Assembly (NCBI GenBank): GCA_002197995.1
Contig: NGZR01000007.1
Span: 1,756,399 to 1,820,398, forward strand
Source of the DNA: Gaeumannomyces sp. JS-464
Lineage: Eukaryota > Ascomycota > Sordariomycetes > Magnaporthales > Magnaporthaceae
DNA length: 64,000 nucleotides
Direction of reading: 5' to 3'
The notes under the pieces were generated by a model, which was not told the origin of the DNA, made no database searches, and saw nothing but the letters and a program-made list of their open reading frames with translations. Made by a program: the position numbers and the translations under genes. The first letter of the stretch is position 1; each line of letters starts with the position of its first letter. Below are positions 30,488-42,101 of the stretch, one piece after another.

Positions 30488-33400
30488 TCAATGCCCCTCA
30501 AAAACCAAAAGGCTCTCGATGCTGACAATGCCAAAGCCACGCTGGCGCAGCGACTCCCGGCCACGATGGGCTGGGAACTCTGCCACGACGATGACTTTGA
30601 TATCCCGTGGAGCAACCCCATTCTTCCCGAGAAGTCGGAGCACAGCATATAGCGTCGCCCCCGACGCGAGCACGTCGTCCACCACGACAATGGGCTTGCT
30701 GGCCTTGTGGAGCGCGTCGCTGCAGCAGGCCATCTCGAGCCCGGGCTCCTCTCTCTCATCCTGATCGCCATCGCTGTCGGCCGCAACGGACGAGATGTAC
30801 GATTTGAGGACAGACACCGAGACCTTGGGCGGCGGCAGCTTGCCGGCCTTGCGGACGAGCCTCAGCGGCGCGTCGAGCGCCCCGGCCAGGCCCGCCGCGA
30901 AGACGAACCCGCCCGCCTCGCAGCCCACGACGGCGCCGACCCCGGGCTGCTCGCCCCGCCGCCGCGGCGAAGCCGGCTCTGCAGCAGCGACGTGCACAGG
31001 CGCAGGCCACCCGGTTGCTCGGCGATGTTGAGCACGTGGCGGAAATCGACGCCAGCGCGCGGGAAGCCAGGCACCGTCGGGGCCATCCCGCGCAGGCGGT
31101 CGACGTCGGGGTCGAGGAGCGGCAGGATGCGGGACCGCGCAAACTCGGCCGGCTCGTCGGGCCCGCCCGCATTGTTGCCAAAGACGAGGCAGGGCCGCCA
31201 GTCCAGCAGCGGCGCGACGGGCGTGCTGTCGCCAACAGCAGCAGCACTGGCAGAATAGGCGCCGCGCCTCACGGCCAGCAGCTCGGGCGCGGCGACGACG
31301 CGCACCTCGACGACGCGTGCCCACGGAGCCAGGTGCGCCCGCGTCGCGACGGGCGCCTCGTCGCGCATGCCCGTAATAAATAGCACCTCGGCGGTCCCGA
31401 TTCGGCCCGCCAGCTCGGCGAAGACCTCCTCGGGCAGGCTCGGGCGGGCCGCGAGCTCGGCGCGGTAAAAGGCCGCCAGCGCCACCCGGTGCTGCTCCTT
31501 GTAGTCGCGGTCGGCCAGCAGGCGCCGCACGTCGACGCCCGGCGTGGCGGCGGCGTAGGCACGCTTGCTCGCGTCGCTGATGCTGACGACGCGCGCCGGG
31601 ACGCCGGCCGCGGCGAGCGTCGATGCCCAGACGGCCGCCGAGAAGTCCTTGCCCGCGCCGTGCTCGCCCGTCACGACGACGACGAGCCGCGGCCGCGCGG
31701 GCGGGCCGAGCAGCGGGCAGGCGAAGGGGAGGACGCGGTGCGGGTCGAGGGCGCGCTTGAGGCGGGCGAGGCGCTCGCGGTTGCGGCCGAACGCCTGGGC
31801 CGCTAGGGCCGCGTCGCGCGGGTCCGGGCCCAGGTCGGCGCCATAGGCTCCCCTGCTCAGCGGGAGCAGCTTGTGGACGACGTCGTACACCCAGCGCGTG
31901 CAGGCGCGGGCGGCGTCGGCGTCGTCGTCTGCGCGCGGCCAGACGCCCGTGATGTTGCAGGCGAAGCGCCAGTCGCGGCAGCCAAACGCGGTGGCGCTGT
32001 CCTCGACGTCGCACACGGCGCCATCGCCGGCGTGGACGAGGTGGATGTAGCAATTGGGTGAAGGTCGGCTGTTGAGGGCGGTGAGGAGCTCGCCACGGAC
32101 GGCTTCGGTCGCCATGTCCTTGAGGAAAATGCACCTCGCAAAGGTCGAGAATCTGCCCCCACCGTGGCCGCCGTGCATTGCTTTCATGTACATCTCTGTT
32201 TCGAACAGCCCCATGCTGTCAACCGCCCTGGACAGCTTGGGATGTTGCTCCAAGGTTGAGGATATAGCCTTGGCTGCACTGTCGAGCTCAAAGGCTGACA
32301 CCGAGGGAGTATATGCTGTGACGCCAACGCGGGCCTGACCGTTCTCCGAGAAGAGATAAACATCTGCAGCCATACTCCTCGAGAGGTTGCCAATGGCCTT
32401 ACCCAGCCTGGCGAGCTTGCCGTGGGCATTTGCCACGTTCCGAGGGGGATATCCAGTTCTGGACGTCGTACGTCGAGTCAGGGGCTGTCTTGAAGACCAC
32501 GCTGACGACGATGCAGAAGTTGGTCCCGGCGCCCTTGAGCGCCCAGAAAGATCCGCATCATGCTCTGATCGCTTGGAGGGGATGGGCTTGCTCCCCTCTG
32601 GTACGTTTCCGAGACACAGCACGCGCCCGTCGATGAGGCTGACAACAACAGCGCCGACGACGGCGTCGCATGTTAGGCCGAGCTGCCTGGAGAGGTGCCC
32701 AATGCCGCCTTGAAGCCATAAGCCAGCGCCCACGCTCGGCCGGCTCCCCAGAGGCACCGTCAGGCCCGCGGCCATGGCCGCCCGGATGATGTTGCCGCTA
32801 GTGCACCCGGCCCCGGCGACGAGCAGCTTCCCGATCAGAGGATCATGGACGATTCCGATCTGATCAAACGCCCTCATGTTCAGAACCAAGACCCCAGGCT
32901 GCTGGCAGTGGCCGCTGTGTCCCCCTCCGATGACCGTGATTCCGATCCCCCGCTGTGCGGCCCAGCAGACAAGCCGCTGAATGTGATGAACTGCCGTGGG
33001 CCTGACCACTCCTGCCGGCCGATGGAGGCTCGCGTCTCTATTCTTGACCAGCACTCCGCCCTCCGGCCCAAGAGGGGAGACAGAGAGAACATCTTTGAGA
33101 AAAGCCACCGCCCCGGCGTTCTCGTTGAAGATCATCATGATCTGCGGCGCGTCGAACAGGAGCTTCCCAGGCCGGTTCTTGTCGCGACGGCCGAGGCGCC
33201 TGCACAGGTCCTTCCAGGCGCCGTTGGTGGCCTCTCTAAGCAGGCTTCCGAGAACCCGGTACCCGGCAAGGAAGGAGGCCGCCGAGGCCAGAGCCTCGTC
33301 CTCATCTGGCAGCGCCAGACACCCATTGGGCCAGGACGCGACCTGCTGGCAGGCGAGGCCGGGAAGGCCCAGCGTCACGTCGGGGTGGAAGACGGCGACG

Positions 33401-33927
33401 ACCCCGCCCTCGGCGAGCAGCCGCACGGCCTTCTCGATGAAGGGGGCCTTGGGGGTCATGCCAAACATGCTGCGGCAGAAGAGGACGAGGTCGAATCTGC
33501 CTTCCTCCGCCGAGGGAACGCCCACGCTCAGGTCAAAGGGACGTCGATGGATGATCGGCGGGGTCTCGAGCCCGGGAAACATAGACCCGGCCTGGAGGTC
33601 CTCCTCCAGCTTCTCTGCGAACAGGCCGTTGCACTCGTACGCCTCATACCTGACGATCTTTCGAAGGGTTTCTAGGTCGGGTATGGATGCGAGGACGGTC
33701 TCTAGTCCAGGTCCGATCTCGAGCACGGACAGTCCGCCGTGGCGGCCGGGCAAAGATGACAGAAGTTGGGATAGGTGAGGGAAGATGAATTCGTTGTAGT
33801 TTCCCGACTCTGCGGCACGTATGATGCGGTGCGCCTGTCTGTATTGAAAGTCAGATAAGCTCTCTCGGGCAGCGCTCCTGCTGGTTCGCTGCCTGAGAGC
33901 AGACTTCAGACCGTCAACAGTAACCAT
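30488..33927 (-). CDS. four-domain fusion: methyltransferase-like, FAD-linked oxidase, PMK-like kinase, APRT-like phosphoribosyltransferase
   Basis: About 1,146 residues from 33927. (1) Residues about 1-290 are Rossmann methyltransferase-like (LSVLEIGPGLETV, FDLVLFCRSMFG). (2) Residues about 300-735 are a berberine-bridge-type FAD oxidase: GGGHSGH with the flavin-linking His, the SVGAGLWLQGGIGHLSRQLG loop, and the BBE tail NRERLARLKRALDPHRVLPF. (3) Residues about 740-900 are animal-type phosphomevalonate kinase-like: P-loop GEHGAGKDF near 752, then DVRRLLADRDYKEQHR and FITGMRDEAPV. (4) Residues about 950-1146 are type-I PRTase of the APRT kind: PGFPRAGVDF, GCEAGGFVFAAGLAGAL, RKAGKLP and the PRPP loop VVVDDVLASGATLYA. 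Single-base shifts occur near 32,546 and 32,455 (mutually compensating, in the FAD domain) and near 30,960 (start of the PRTase), so the last domain is out of frame as written. Fungi normally use a GHMP-type ERG8 kinase, so the third domain is not the housekeeping enzyme. Function unknown. Confidence 0.8.
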
Positions 33928-34231
33928 TTTCCTGGTGTTTGTTGTGGGAGTTAGAGGAAGAAAAAAAGCTTGCAGAGCCGACCAACAGGAGTCCTTTTTA
34001 TACTGCCATCACTTGTTGCTTGCTTGCGTTGCTGATGTTTCCGTTTGAGCCGTGGAAACACGGTGGTGACGAACAATACCGGACTAGACAAAGAATATCC
34101 GTAGCCCATGTTGTGTCAGAGACCAATGACTGGTCAGGCAAACAAAGGCAGCTTTGCAGACCGCTGAGAAAGTGGGCTGCGACCTGGTACGTTCCAGATA
34201 TTCGTCTTCTTTGTACGCAATTAAATGTTGC
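33928..34231. other. short intergenic region between fusion start and amidase end
   Basis: A 304-bp interval in which two minus-strand genes are arranged head to tail. It holds the fusion's promoter. No TATA box is obvious. Confidence 0.45.
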
Positions 34232-36087
34232 CTAAATGACTTCTAGGACATATTTGACCATGGCTATCGCCTTTTCCTCTTCTAGGCGCCGAGCAACAAG
34301 CTGTAAGCTAACAGGCATCCCATGGACCGCCTCGGCATCATCTAGCATTCAAGTCAGCATTGATCACACAAAACCCCAGTACTATGTCTTACATTCTGTC
34401 TGGATAGCCTCGCACGTTGGCCCCAGGGGATGTTTCGTGGCATCGGGTGTGTCGAGGCCCTTATCCGCCGAGAGGCCCGTCGGGAAAGAAACGCAAGAGT
34501 AGTCGAGAACGTTGTAGACGCCGGTGTACGCAACTAAATAAACAGAGTTAGTCCCCAGAAAGAGGATCAAAGGAGCAGGCCAAACCCACTGTGCTTAAAG
34601 GTGCCGTTCTTGACAGAAGCAAACGGCGTCGTGGGGCACAGGATGGCGTCGATGCCGGCCGCGTTCCACCGGTCGAGATACTTCTTCTGGAACGCGGTAC
34701 GCTCGAGGTGGATCTGCCACATCTCGTACGTGCCGACCTCGGCGGCGCGCGAGTAGGCCTCCATCTCGGGCCTCCACGGCTCGCCCGTCCGCTCGAGCTC
34801 GCGCCGGATCGAGATGCCGCCGTCGGCGACGAACATGCGCTCGAGCAGGCCGAGCCCCTGCCGCTGGTCGACGGGGTCCCAGTCCACGACCTCGACGCCG
34901 GCGGCCCTGAGCTTGGCGGCCGTCTCGCGGAGGGCGCGCGCGACGGGGGCCGTGGGGCGCACGATGCCGTCGTCCCACATGACGGCGATTTTCAGGTTTG
35001 CGGGCAGCGCGACGTCGCGCCCAGGGGACGGGCACGCAGCGCGGGTCGCGGAGCCACGGCTGCCGGCCGACGACGCCGCGGCTGTAGTGCTCGAGGTCGG
35101 CGATGGTGCGCGTCATGGGCCCGTTGACGGACTGCACGGCCTCCTGGCCGGCCATGCCGGAGCGGCAGCCGAGGGTGGGGAAGCGGCCGAAGGAGGGGCG
35201 GAGGGTGAAGATGCCGGTGCAGGCGGCGGGGATGCGCAGCGAGCCGCCTGCCGGGGTTGATGTCAGCCGATAATATCCATGCCAAAACTGATTTCGCGGT
35301 AGATAGACCCTAACCGATATCGGTGCCGACGCCGAGCGGGCTGCCCCTCATGGCGATGAGGGCCGACTCGCCGCCGGAGCTCCCGCCGCTGGTGAGGCTC
35401 CGGTTGCGCGGGTTGACGGTGCGGCCAAAGATGTTGTTGACGGACTCGGCGATCATCATGGCCGTCGGGACGTTGGTCTTGACATAGAAGACGGCGCCGG
35501 CCTCCTCGAGCAGCTCGGCGAGGGCGGCGTCGCGCTCGGCGGGGCAGCCGACGTGGGACGCGAAGCCGACGGTGGCATCGAGGCCCTTGAGGTTAAAGTT
35601 GTCCTTGAGCGAGATGGGCAGGCCGTGGAAGGGCCCCAGCGGCTGGCCGGTGCGCTCGAGGTGGTTGTCCAGGGCGCGGGCCGTGGCGAGGGCACGGTCG
35701 AAGCATGTTTCGGAGAGGCAGTTTGTCTAGCGATGGGGTTCAGCTTGTGCAGGGGCAGAGGGAGGCTATGGAATCAAAATAGTAGCGTACCAGCTGGTGC
35801 GTCGCAGCAGCTCTCTTGCAAAATGCCCTCGTCACATCGACAGATTTGAGGTCGCCAGAGGCGAGCCTGGGGAGCAGCTCGGTAGCCGTGCTGTTGGTGA
35901 TGGCGAGCTCCTTGGGGGTGAACCAGCCCGAGGCCTCGGGCCAACCGGTAACATCCTCCTGGGAGTCCGGGGGGAGCAGTTCTTTCGGCACGCGCCATTC
36001 AGAAGGAATGGAAGCGGCGAGGGCCTCACGCTTCCTGGCGCCGGCGAGCTCCCAGGGAGCGGTTTTGTCGGCCCCCAAGCTTCCCAT
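34232..36087 (-). CDS. amidase (amidase-signature family), five exons, one frameshift
   Basis: Start at 36087 (MGSLGADKTAPWELAGARKR). Introns at 35727-35790, 35248-35314, 34534-34581 and 34342-34392 all join in phase; the stop is at 34232-34234. The family fold is clear: the catalytic Lys in LPISLKDNFNL, the cis-Ser loop TSGGSSGGESALIA, and the nucleophile Ser in GTDIGGSLRIPA, split across intron 2. The C-terminal block is YTGVYNVLDYSCVSFPTG and HGMPVSLQLVARRLEEEKA. One base is missing near 35,022 between PWAR and the DVALP frame, which breaks exon 3. It resembles fungal acetamidase/AmdS-type enzymes that hydrolyse small amides. It sits between the four-domain fusion and a Dal5-type transporter. 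Confidence 0.85.
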
Positions 36088-37204
36088 TTTTTCTTGTTCT
36101 TTTTAGTGAGAAGTGTATTTGTTCTTGTATTATTTCGAGCCAGGCACTTGAACCGACACCAAGGAAAATGACATGTCTCGCCGCCTCATCTTCTCGTGAG
36201 GGGAAGGGGTGGGTGATTGATTCGGGCGCTGTATGATTATTAAATACGGTCCTAATTTAGCCGCTTCCCCATGGCCCAGCGGGATCATGGCGCCGGGCCG
36301 GTCATCGGTGGTATCGGGAATGGGCTGGTTCGTTCGGAAGCCGTTGTCCGCCGGAAATCCATTGCGATGCGGGGAAGCGAGGGATTTTGTGGGGGCTTTT
36401 GCAGTCGGTGCAGCAAAGATAAGACGGCTAGGAATGGAGCCATCTAAGTCTCGTTGGCTTGTATTCCAGGGGGCGGGGAATCGTTCAATACCCAGAGGGG
36501 TGGGCGCAGGAACGGGAGGGGCTCAGGTGGTTGCCGAGGGAGGTCGGCCCCTTATCTTATCCAAAGTGGGGACAAAATCTCCACCTAACCGCCGTAAAGA
36601 ATCCGCCCCATCGGTCGGCCTCCGCAAAATTGAGCCAAACCTTTCCATCGGACACAGTCGGAGCCAGGTCCCCGATCACCGTAGGCCTATCGCGCCCTTC
36701 TGGTCCGTCGTCAACAGGGATGCGGCGGGTGCACTACGATCTTCACAGGACCAGGTAAGACAGTGATGATGAAATCGAGCTGCGAAGGCTCACGGGCGGT
36801 GTCGCAGGGTTCTCATCTAATCGAGATACGATCCTCCATCTGACAGGAACGCAGAATGAGATAGGACGGAACAGGAACAGGAGGGGAAAATGCTGACAGC
36901 CGGTCAATCGATCCCCTTGCCGATACTTCTCCGAAGACCCAAAGCCAAGGTCGCCTTGACATTCCACCCACAGCAGAGGCGGTTTCCAAGACCCTAACCA
37001 GGACCCCTGTCACCCTATCTCGACGGGGTCAGCCGCAGGGGTCGCGCTAGCTTCAGACGCCCAGACATCTGGGCCTGATAGGCATTGTAGATTATACGCG
37101 GCTCCGACGGCCCTATAAGAAGTCGACCTGCCATTCTCCGCGCGGCTGTCAAGGTGTCCAGCCCCACTCCGACTCCGTGGCGTAGTGTGGCCATTCAAGA
37201 CACG
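36088..37204. other. gene-free divergent region, about 1.1 kb
   Basis: Lies between the minus-strand amidase and the plus-strand transporter, so both promoters are here. No motif was identified with confidence. Confidence 0.5.
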
Positions 37205-38876
37205 ATGGCGTTGGACAAGGTCAAGCAATACCTGCACGTCGAGTATCAACCCGGGGAGCGGAAGCTCGTTCAAAAGGTCAGACCATAGATACACTCACCC
37301 CGGCCGCTTGAGCCTCAGCTGATCCGTTCGAGCAGATTGACTTTTTCATCCTGACCTTTTGCTGTCTGAGCTACCTGGTCAACTATGTAAGTCGCACTCC
37401 CTTTCACCTCCGAAGCCTGGGCGTGACTGACGAGCACCAGCTTGACCGCACAAACATCAACAATGCTTACGTCTCGGGCATGAAAGAGGAGCTGGGCTTT
37501 GTCGGAGACCAGCTCAACCAGATCAACACCTGCTTCACAATAGGGCACGTCACACCGCCATGAATGATCCTTAAACATTTCGCCCCGCTAACGCCAACCA
37601 CAGCTACGTCCTCGGCCAGGTCCCCTCCAACCTGTCCCTCCACTACGTCAAGCCACGCTACTGGTTCCCGCTGATGATGATCATCTGGGGCGCCCTGACC
37701 ATGTGCACCGCCAGCGTGCACAGCCCGACGTCCATCATGGCCATCCGCTTCTTCCAGGGCCTGGCCGAGGCCTCCACCTTTGTCGGGACGCATTACATCC
37801 TGGGCGCCTGGTACACGGAGCGCGAGCTCGGCAAGCGCAGCGGCATCTTCACCGCCTCGGGCCTGGCCGGTACCTTCTTCGGCGGCTTCATCCAGACGGG
37901 CATCCACAGCAGCATGAACGGCCTGCACGGCCTCAGCGGCTGGCGCTGGCTCTTCATCATAGACGGCCTGCTGGCCGTGCCCGTCGCCGCCTACGGCTTC
38001 TTCTTCTTCCCCGACACGCCCCACACCACGACCGCCTTCTACCTCACCGCCGACGAGAAGGCGCTCGCCGCGTCGCGCGTGCCAGAGGTCAAGGAGCGCT
38101 CGCCGCTGACGCTCCGGTTCCTGAAGAAAGTGCTCACGTCGTGGTACTGGTGGGGCTTCGTCGTGCTCTGGATCATCGCGGGCGAGACCGAGTCCTTCAG
38201 CACCAACTCGTTGCTGGGCCTTTACATGAAGAGCCACCCGGCCAACTCGTACACGGTCGCGCAGCTCAACAACTACCCGACGGGCGTGCCGGCCGTCGGC
38301 ATCGTCTCGACGCTCTTTTGGGCGACGCTAACGGACTTCCTGGGCGGGAAGCGCTACCTGGTCGGCTACTTTATCGGCGTCGTCGGCATCGCCACTTCCG
38401 CAATGATCCTTGTCGCGTCCCGGGACCCGACCAGCGCGGCGTCCACGTCGGTTGTATTCGGGGCGTATTACTGGGCTGGCGCCGTCTACGCATGTCAAGC
38501 AACATTCTTTGCGTGGTGCAACGACGCGATGCGATACGAGGAGGGCGTCTTCCGAGGCGTGGTGCTTGCGGGCATGAACCTCGGCAGCAACGCCGTCAAC
38601 TCGTGGTGGAGCATCGTGTTTTACGGGGCGTCGATGGCGCCGTGGTTTATCGTAAGTTTATTAATACATACGGGTCTTTTCCTGGTGAATGCATGCTAAT
38701 GGGTGGACTTGCAGAGGGGCATGTGGGCTATGATCGCCAGCTCCATTGCGCTGATTGTCTGGACCGTCGGGTTGACGTACCTGACGCACAGGGAAGAGAA
38801 GCGAAGGGTCCTCGATGCGGAGGAGATGGTGTCGGTTGCAAAGGGGCAGAATGGGAAGGGCGACGAAGTGCAATGA
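37205..38876 (+). CDS. MFS transporter, Dal5/Liz1 (allantoate/pantothenate permease) type
   Basis: Five exons: 37205-37276, 37336-37386, 37441-37544, 37604-38651 and 38715-38876. Intron 3 (37545-37603) is GC-AG (GCACGT...CAG); the others are GT-AG. The protein starts MALDKVKQYLHVEYQPGER and has about 12 membrane helices. The ACS-family signatures are ILTFCCLSYLVNYLDRTNIN, FTIGYVLGQVPSNL, and the helix 4-5 region FFQGLAEASTFVGTHYILGAW then GKRSGIF. The frame is intact. The family imports organic anions and small amides such as allantoate, pantothenate, nicotinate or vitamins with protons. Divergence from an amidase suggests uptake and hydrolysis of a related amide, or export of a pathway product; this is inference. 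Its stop lies 37 bp from that of the convergent O-methyltransferase gene. Confidence 0.9.
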
Positions 38877-38913
38877 TGACATTTGGATCGAGCGGACTGG
38901 GGGCCAAGGCCCT

Positions 38914-39710
38914 TTAGTCGAAGCCTACGTACACGAGCATCTGGAATCCACCGCCATACGGGAGGACAGTGCTCTTGAATCCACTACCCGGTCGGTCCAC
39001 ATACTCCAGGAGATCCCTGTATCCTTCCTTTGCAGCATCGATGTTGTCGGCAACCACTACAGCACCTTTCTTGAGATGGGGCTGGACAAGCTTGAGCGCC
39101 GGGAGTGCCAGTGGCGTCCAGACTGCGTTCTGGTTAGCGAGAAGGTCCTGCTTACCACTGCCAGGTCTGCCAATAGTGGAGAAAACTTACTGTCCAACAG
39201 GAGAAAGTCCACCTGGGATGGCATGTCTCTCTTCAGCGTCTCCAGCAGATCGCCCTGGCGGAGCTCGATCCACCGCTCGACCTCCCCGCCCGCCTGGGCC
39301 CAGTTCTCGCGCGCGCGCTTCGCCTTGGACGGCGCCAGCTCGGTGGCGACGACCCTGCCGGAGCCGGAACCGCCGGCCGCGCGCACGTTCTGGCCGACGG
39401 CGAGGGCGAGGTAGATGGTGGAGAGGCCGAAGCTGGTGCCGGCCTCGACGACGGTGCGGGCGCTCGAGGCGCGCAGCAGCAGGTAGACGAGCGCGCACTT
39501 CTCCGGGTCCAGCGCGACGTACAGGTCCAGCGTGCGCGCCTGGCGCGCCTCATGGACCGCCGCCGCGCCGGCGGGGACGTCGGTGCTCACAAGGGGCGGC
39601 TCGGCCAGGGCCTCGGCGTGCAGGCGCGCGAGCACGTCGAGCACGCGCTGGCTGGCGCTGATGGAGGACAGGGCCTTGAAGATTTCGGCCTGGGCGAAGG
39701 GGGAAGGCAT
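38914..39710 (-). CDS. SAM-dependent O-methyltransferase (class I, CCoAOMT-like), 242 aa
   Basis: Exon 1 is 39191-39710 and exon 2 is 38914-39122. The 68-nt intron (GTAAGT...GCAG) joins A to TC to give LLLDIWTPLALPALKLVQP, matching the family. An alternative acceptor seven bases upstream, inside the intron as drawn, would break the frame. Start chosen at 39710 (MPSPFAQAEIFKALSS). SAM-binding motif I is VVEAGTSFGLSTIYLALAVG; the acidic loop is VATELAPSKAKRA; the catalytic/metal region is QVDFLLLD followed by VVVADNIDAA. Cytosolic, no targeting signal, frame intact. It probably methylates a phenolic or catechol-type hydroxyl of a small molecule. It converges on the transporter gene at its 3' end. 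Confidence 0.88.
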
Positions 39711-40949
39711 GTTTTCGGTGGTGGGATGTGTGCTTCTGTGGTTGAGGGTGAGTTTGTGTCTGGGGACGTTGGGGAGCATCGGGAGGTCCATCCATGTTCC
39801 TGTGCAGGATGGTTATAAGCATACTCGGATCGGGCGGTAGGTTGGGCTGTGACTCAGATGGCTGCTATATGGTTGCTTTGGCTGATGCATGCCCAACGCA
39901 CGCCGCATGCAGTCTCTGCTACCTATGGTCTCCAATCCAAGTCGCGAAGCCGACCTCTGCGGCTGTTACAGTCTGCCCGTGTCCTGCGGACGAAAAGAAA
40001 CAGCACCAATAGAGCCGCGGCGTCAAGGCTGCATGTATGTAACCCCGCACTTGGACCTAGGAGCCCAGCAGCCATTGCCTCCATTTCCATTCCTCTGATG
40101 GTTCTACCTTTCTTCCTAACACAGCTGAAAGGCACCACGCCGAGGCGATCGTATCTAGGTAGGTACCTCCTAACCCCGCACTTGATATTGTTTGTATTTA
40201 TTATTATTATTTTTTATACAACCACGATGACGATGATCTAAGAAAAAACGAGAGGCTGATCGACTTCCTCACCCACCAAACCAGCTCTCATTTAAATTTA
40301 AGTGAGCGTGACAACCAACAAGCTCACACTGTCTTGCCCTCCCCAGATTCAACACAATGGGTTCCTCTTGCTGTCTAGTCTCAGTAGCCCAGTCGTGATT
40401 ATTGATCGATGGCCCAATCGGCGACTTGGAGGTCAATCCCAGGCGGCAGCTCTCAGTCCTCAACCCGACGTTTTATTGGCTGAATTTGGTAGTGGTCCCA
40501 CAAACGAAGTGGGTCGACGCAAGGCGTCCGCACCGCCTCGGGGAGAATCCTCGGTTGTGGCAAATTGCCCTCAAATACGTAGTAAGGACGTGGGAATTCC
40601 TGGACCATTTGCCACACGATGGATGGTGAAATGATGAAATTATCAAAAGCTTGAAGAGCATCATCGGGGATGACATCTCCAGGGCCACAGCCCATCCCCG
40701 CTCTGGCGCAGCCGGGGAGCGGGGCCGGTGGTCAGCGGGGCCACGTTTCGCCCCGCCGGTCCCGCGGGATTCCGCGAACCGAGCTTTGAGCGTCCCCGGC
40801 CAAACCCGACCTTGGTCGTGGATGTCGAGGCGAGGACAAGCACCTTGGATAGGTAGGCACCTAGGTTTGCAGCGGCACATCCCCGAACGCGGTCACAAAC
40901 TCTCAGGCTCTTGAATGCCACCAGTTGGCTCGTGGTAATCAAGGTAGAA
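39711..40949. other. gene-free divergent region, about 1.2 kb
   Basis: The upstream region shared by the minus-strand O-methyltransferase and the plus-strand Nudix gene. It includes a short AT-rich segment near 40,190-40,220. No supported gene. Confidence 0.5.
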
Positions 40950-42046
40950 ATGGCTTCGCAAGGGCCAAATGCACGACTGACGTTTCTCGACTTGATAAAC
41001 GCCGTGAGCAAGTAAGCGAGCCCACGCACAACCCAGCACCACCGCTGTGCTTGTTACTCACGGAGTCTCCGGTGCTAGCGTTCCCCAGGATTTCGAGTAT
41101 GGCAACCTATTCCGGCTCCTACTACCTCACGACAACCGGTCACACGGTTACATGCTCCCGTCAGTGGTCGCTCAGATGCCATGGGCCGAGGAGTTTACTG
41201 TCGACACCGCGTCTCGCTCCGTTCAGCTCCACGACAGCTCGGGGACAAAAACACAGGCCGGGCGTGTAGCGAAGCGTTCGCGAAGACGGTATCCGCCGCC
41301 ATCGACGCCAACATCTTCGCTATCGTGCACGGCGAGCACAGCGAGCTGTACCCCATCCTTGGGGCCAACTATCCCGACCAGCCGGTGCACGTGGAGCGCT
41401 TCCCGGCGCCGCTGTTTGGCATAGCCTCGCGGGGAGCCCACTTGGTCGCTTACACCTATAGTCGGACCGAGGCTGCGGCCCCCATGCCACACGACAAGTC
41501 TGGAGCCGGCGGGCAAGGGGGCCAAGCGGAGTCCGCGCCAGAGCTCCGGATTTGGATCGCGCGCCGCAGCCCACACATTTTCACGTATCCCAACATGCTG
41601 GACACCTCGGTAGCCGGGGCGTCAAGGCCGCCGACACGCCGCTCGACTGCATTTTGGCCGAGGCGGAGGAGGAGGCTTCCCTCCCGCCCTCCTGGACGAG
41701 GCGCCACGCCCGCCCCCGAGGGCTCGTCTCGTACGTCAAGAGGCACTCCGAGGCCGGGTATATCGCGCCGACGGTGCTGTACGTGTACGATGCTGAGGTG
41801 CCCGAGGACATGAAGCTCGAGCCGGGTCACGATGGAGAGGTAGCCGCGTTCTACCTGTGGACGGTGGGACAGGTTCGGGACGCGCTGGAGCGCGGAGAGT
41901 TCAAGCCGAACTGCGCACTGGTCATGATTGACTTTTTCGTGAGGCATGGGATTTTGACGCCGGAGACCGAGGCGGATTACATCCAGATCGTAACGAGGCT
42001 GACGATGCAGCTGCCCGTGCCTGTATCACCCGCATCCGGGTCATAG
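40950..42046 (+). CDS. Nudix hydrolase, DUF4743/thiamine-pyrophosphokinase-related type, two frameshifts
   Basis: Exon 1 is 40950-41011 (MASQGPNARLTFLDLINAVS). Intron 41012-41078 is GTAAGC...TAG. Exon 2 opens NVPQDFEYGNLFRLLLPHD. The N-terminal DUF4743 part is followed by FGIASRGAHLVAYTY, LRIWIARRSPHIFTYPNMLD and the Nudix box GGVKAADTPLDCILAEAEEE. The usual REUXEE core reads AEAEEE, so the box is non-canonical and activity may be weak. The end is CALVMIDFFVRHGILTPE. One-base shifts near 41,265 and near 41,618 (a G run one base short) place the three parts in different frames. Relatives hydrolyse damaged thiamine diphosphates or other nucleoside-diphosphate-like substrates. It converges on the IspE-type gene with only 55 bp between stops. 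Confidence 0.75.
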
Positions 42047-42101
42047 ATAGGTGTATTCAGAGGAAGGGTAGCGATTTGAATGTCTGTTTGTTTCCGCGAT
42101 T

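Noticed and set aside
39123..39190. Alternative acceptor at 39130 for the O-methyltransferase intron
   Set aside because: It joins out of phase; the acceptor at 39123-39124 restores LLLDIWTPLALPAL and a 243-codon frame.
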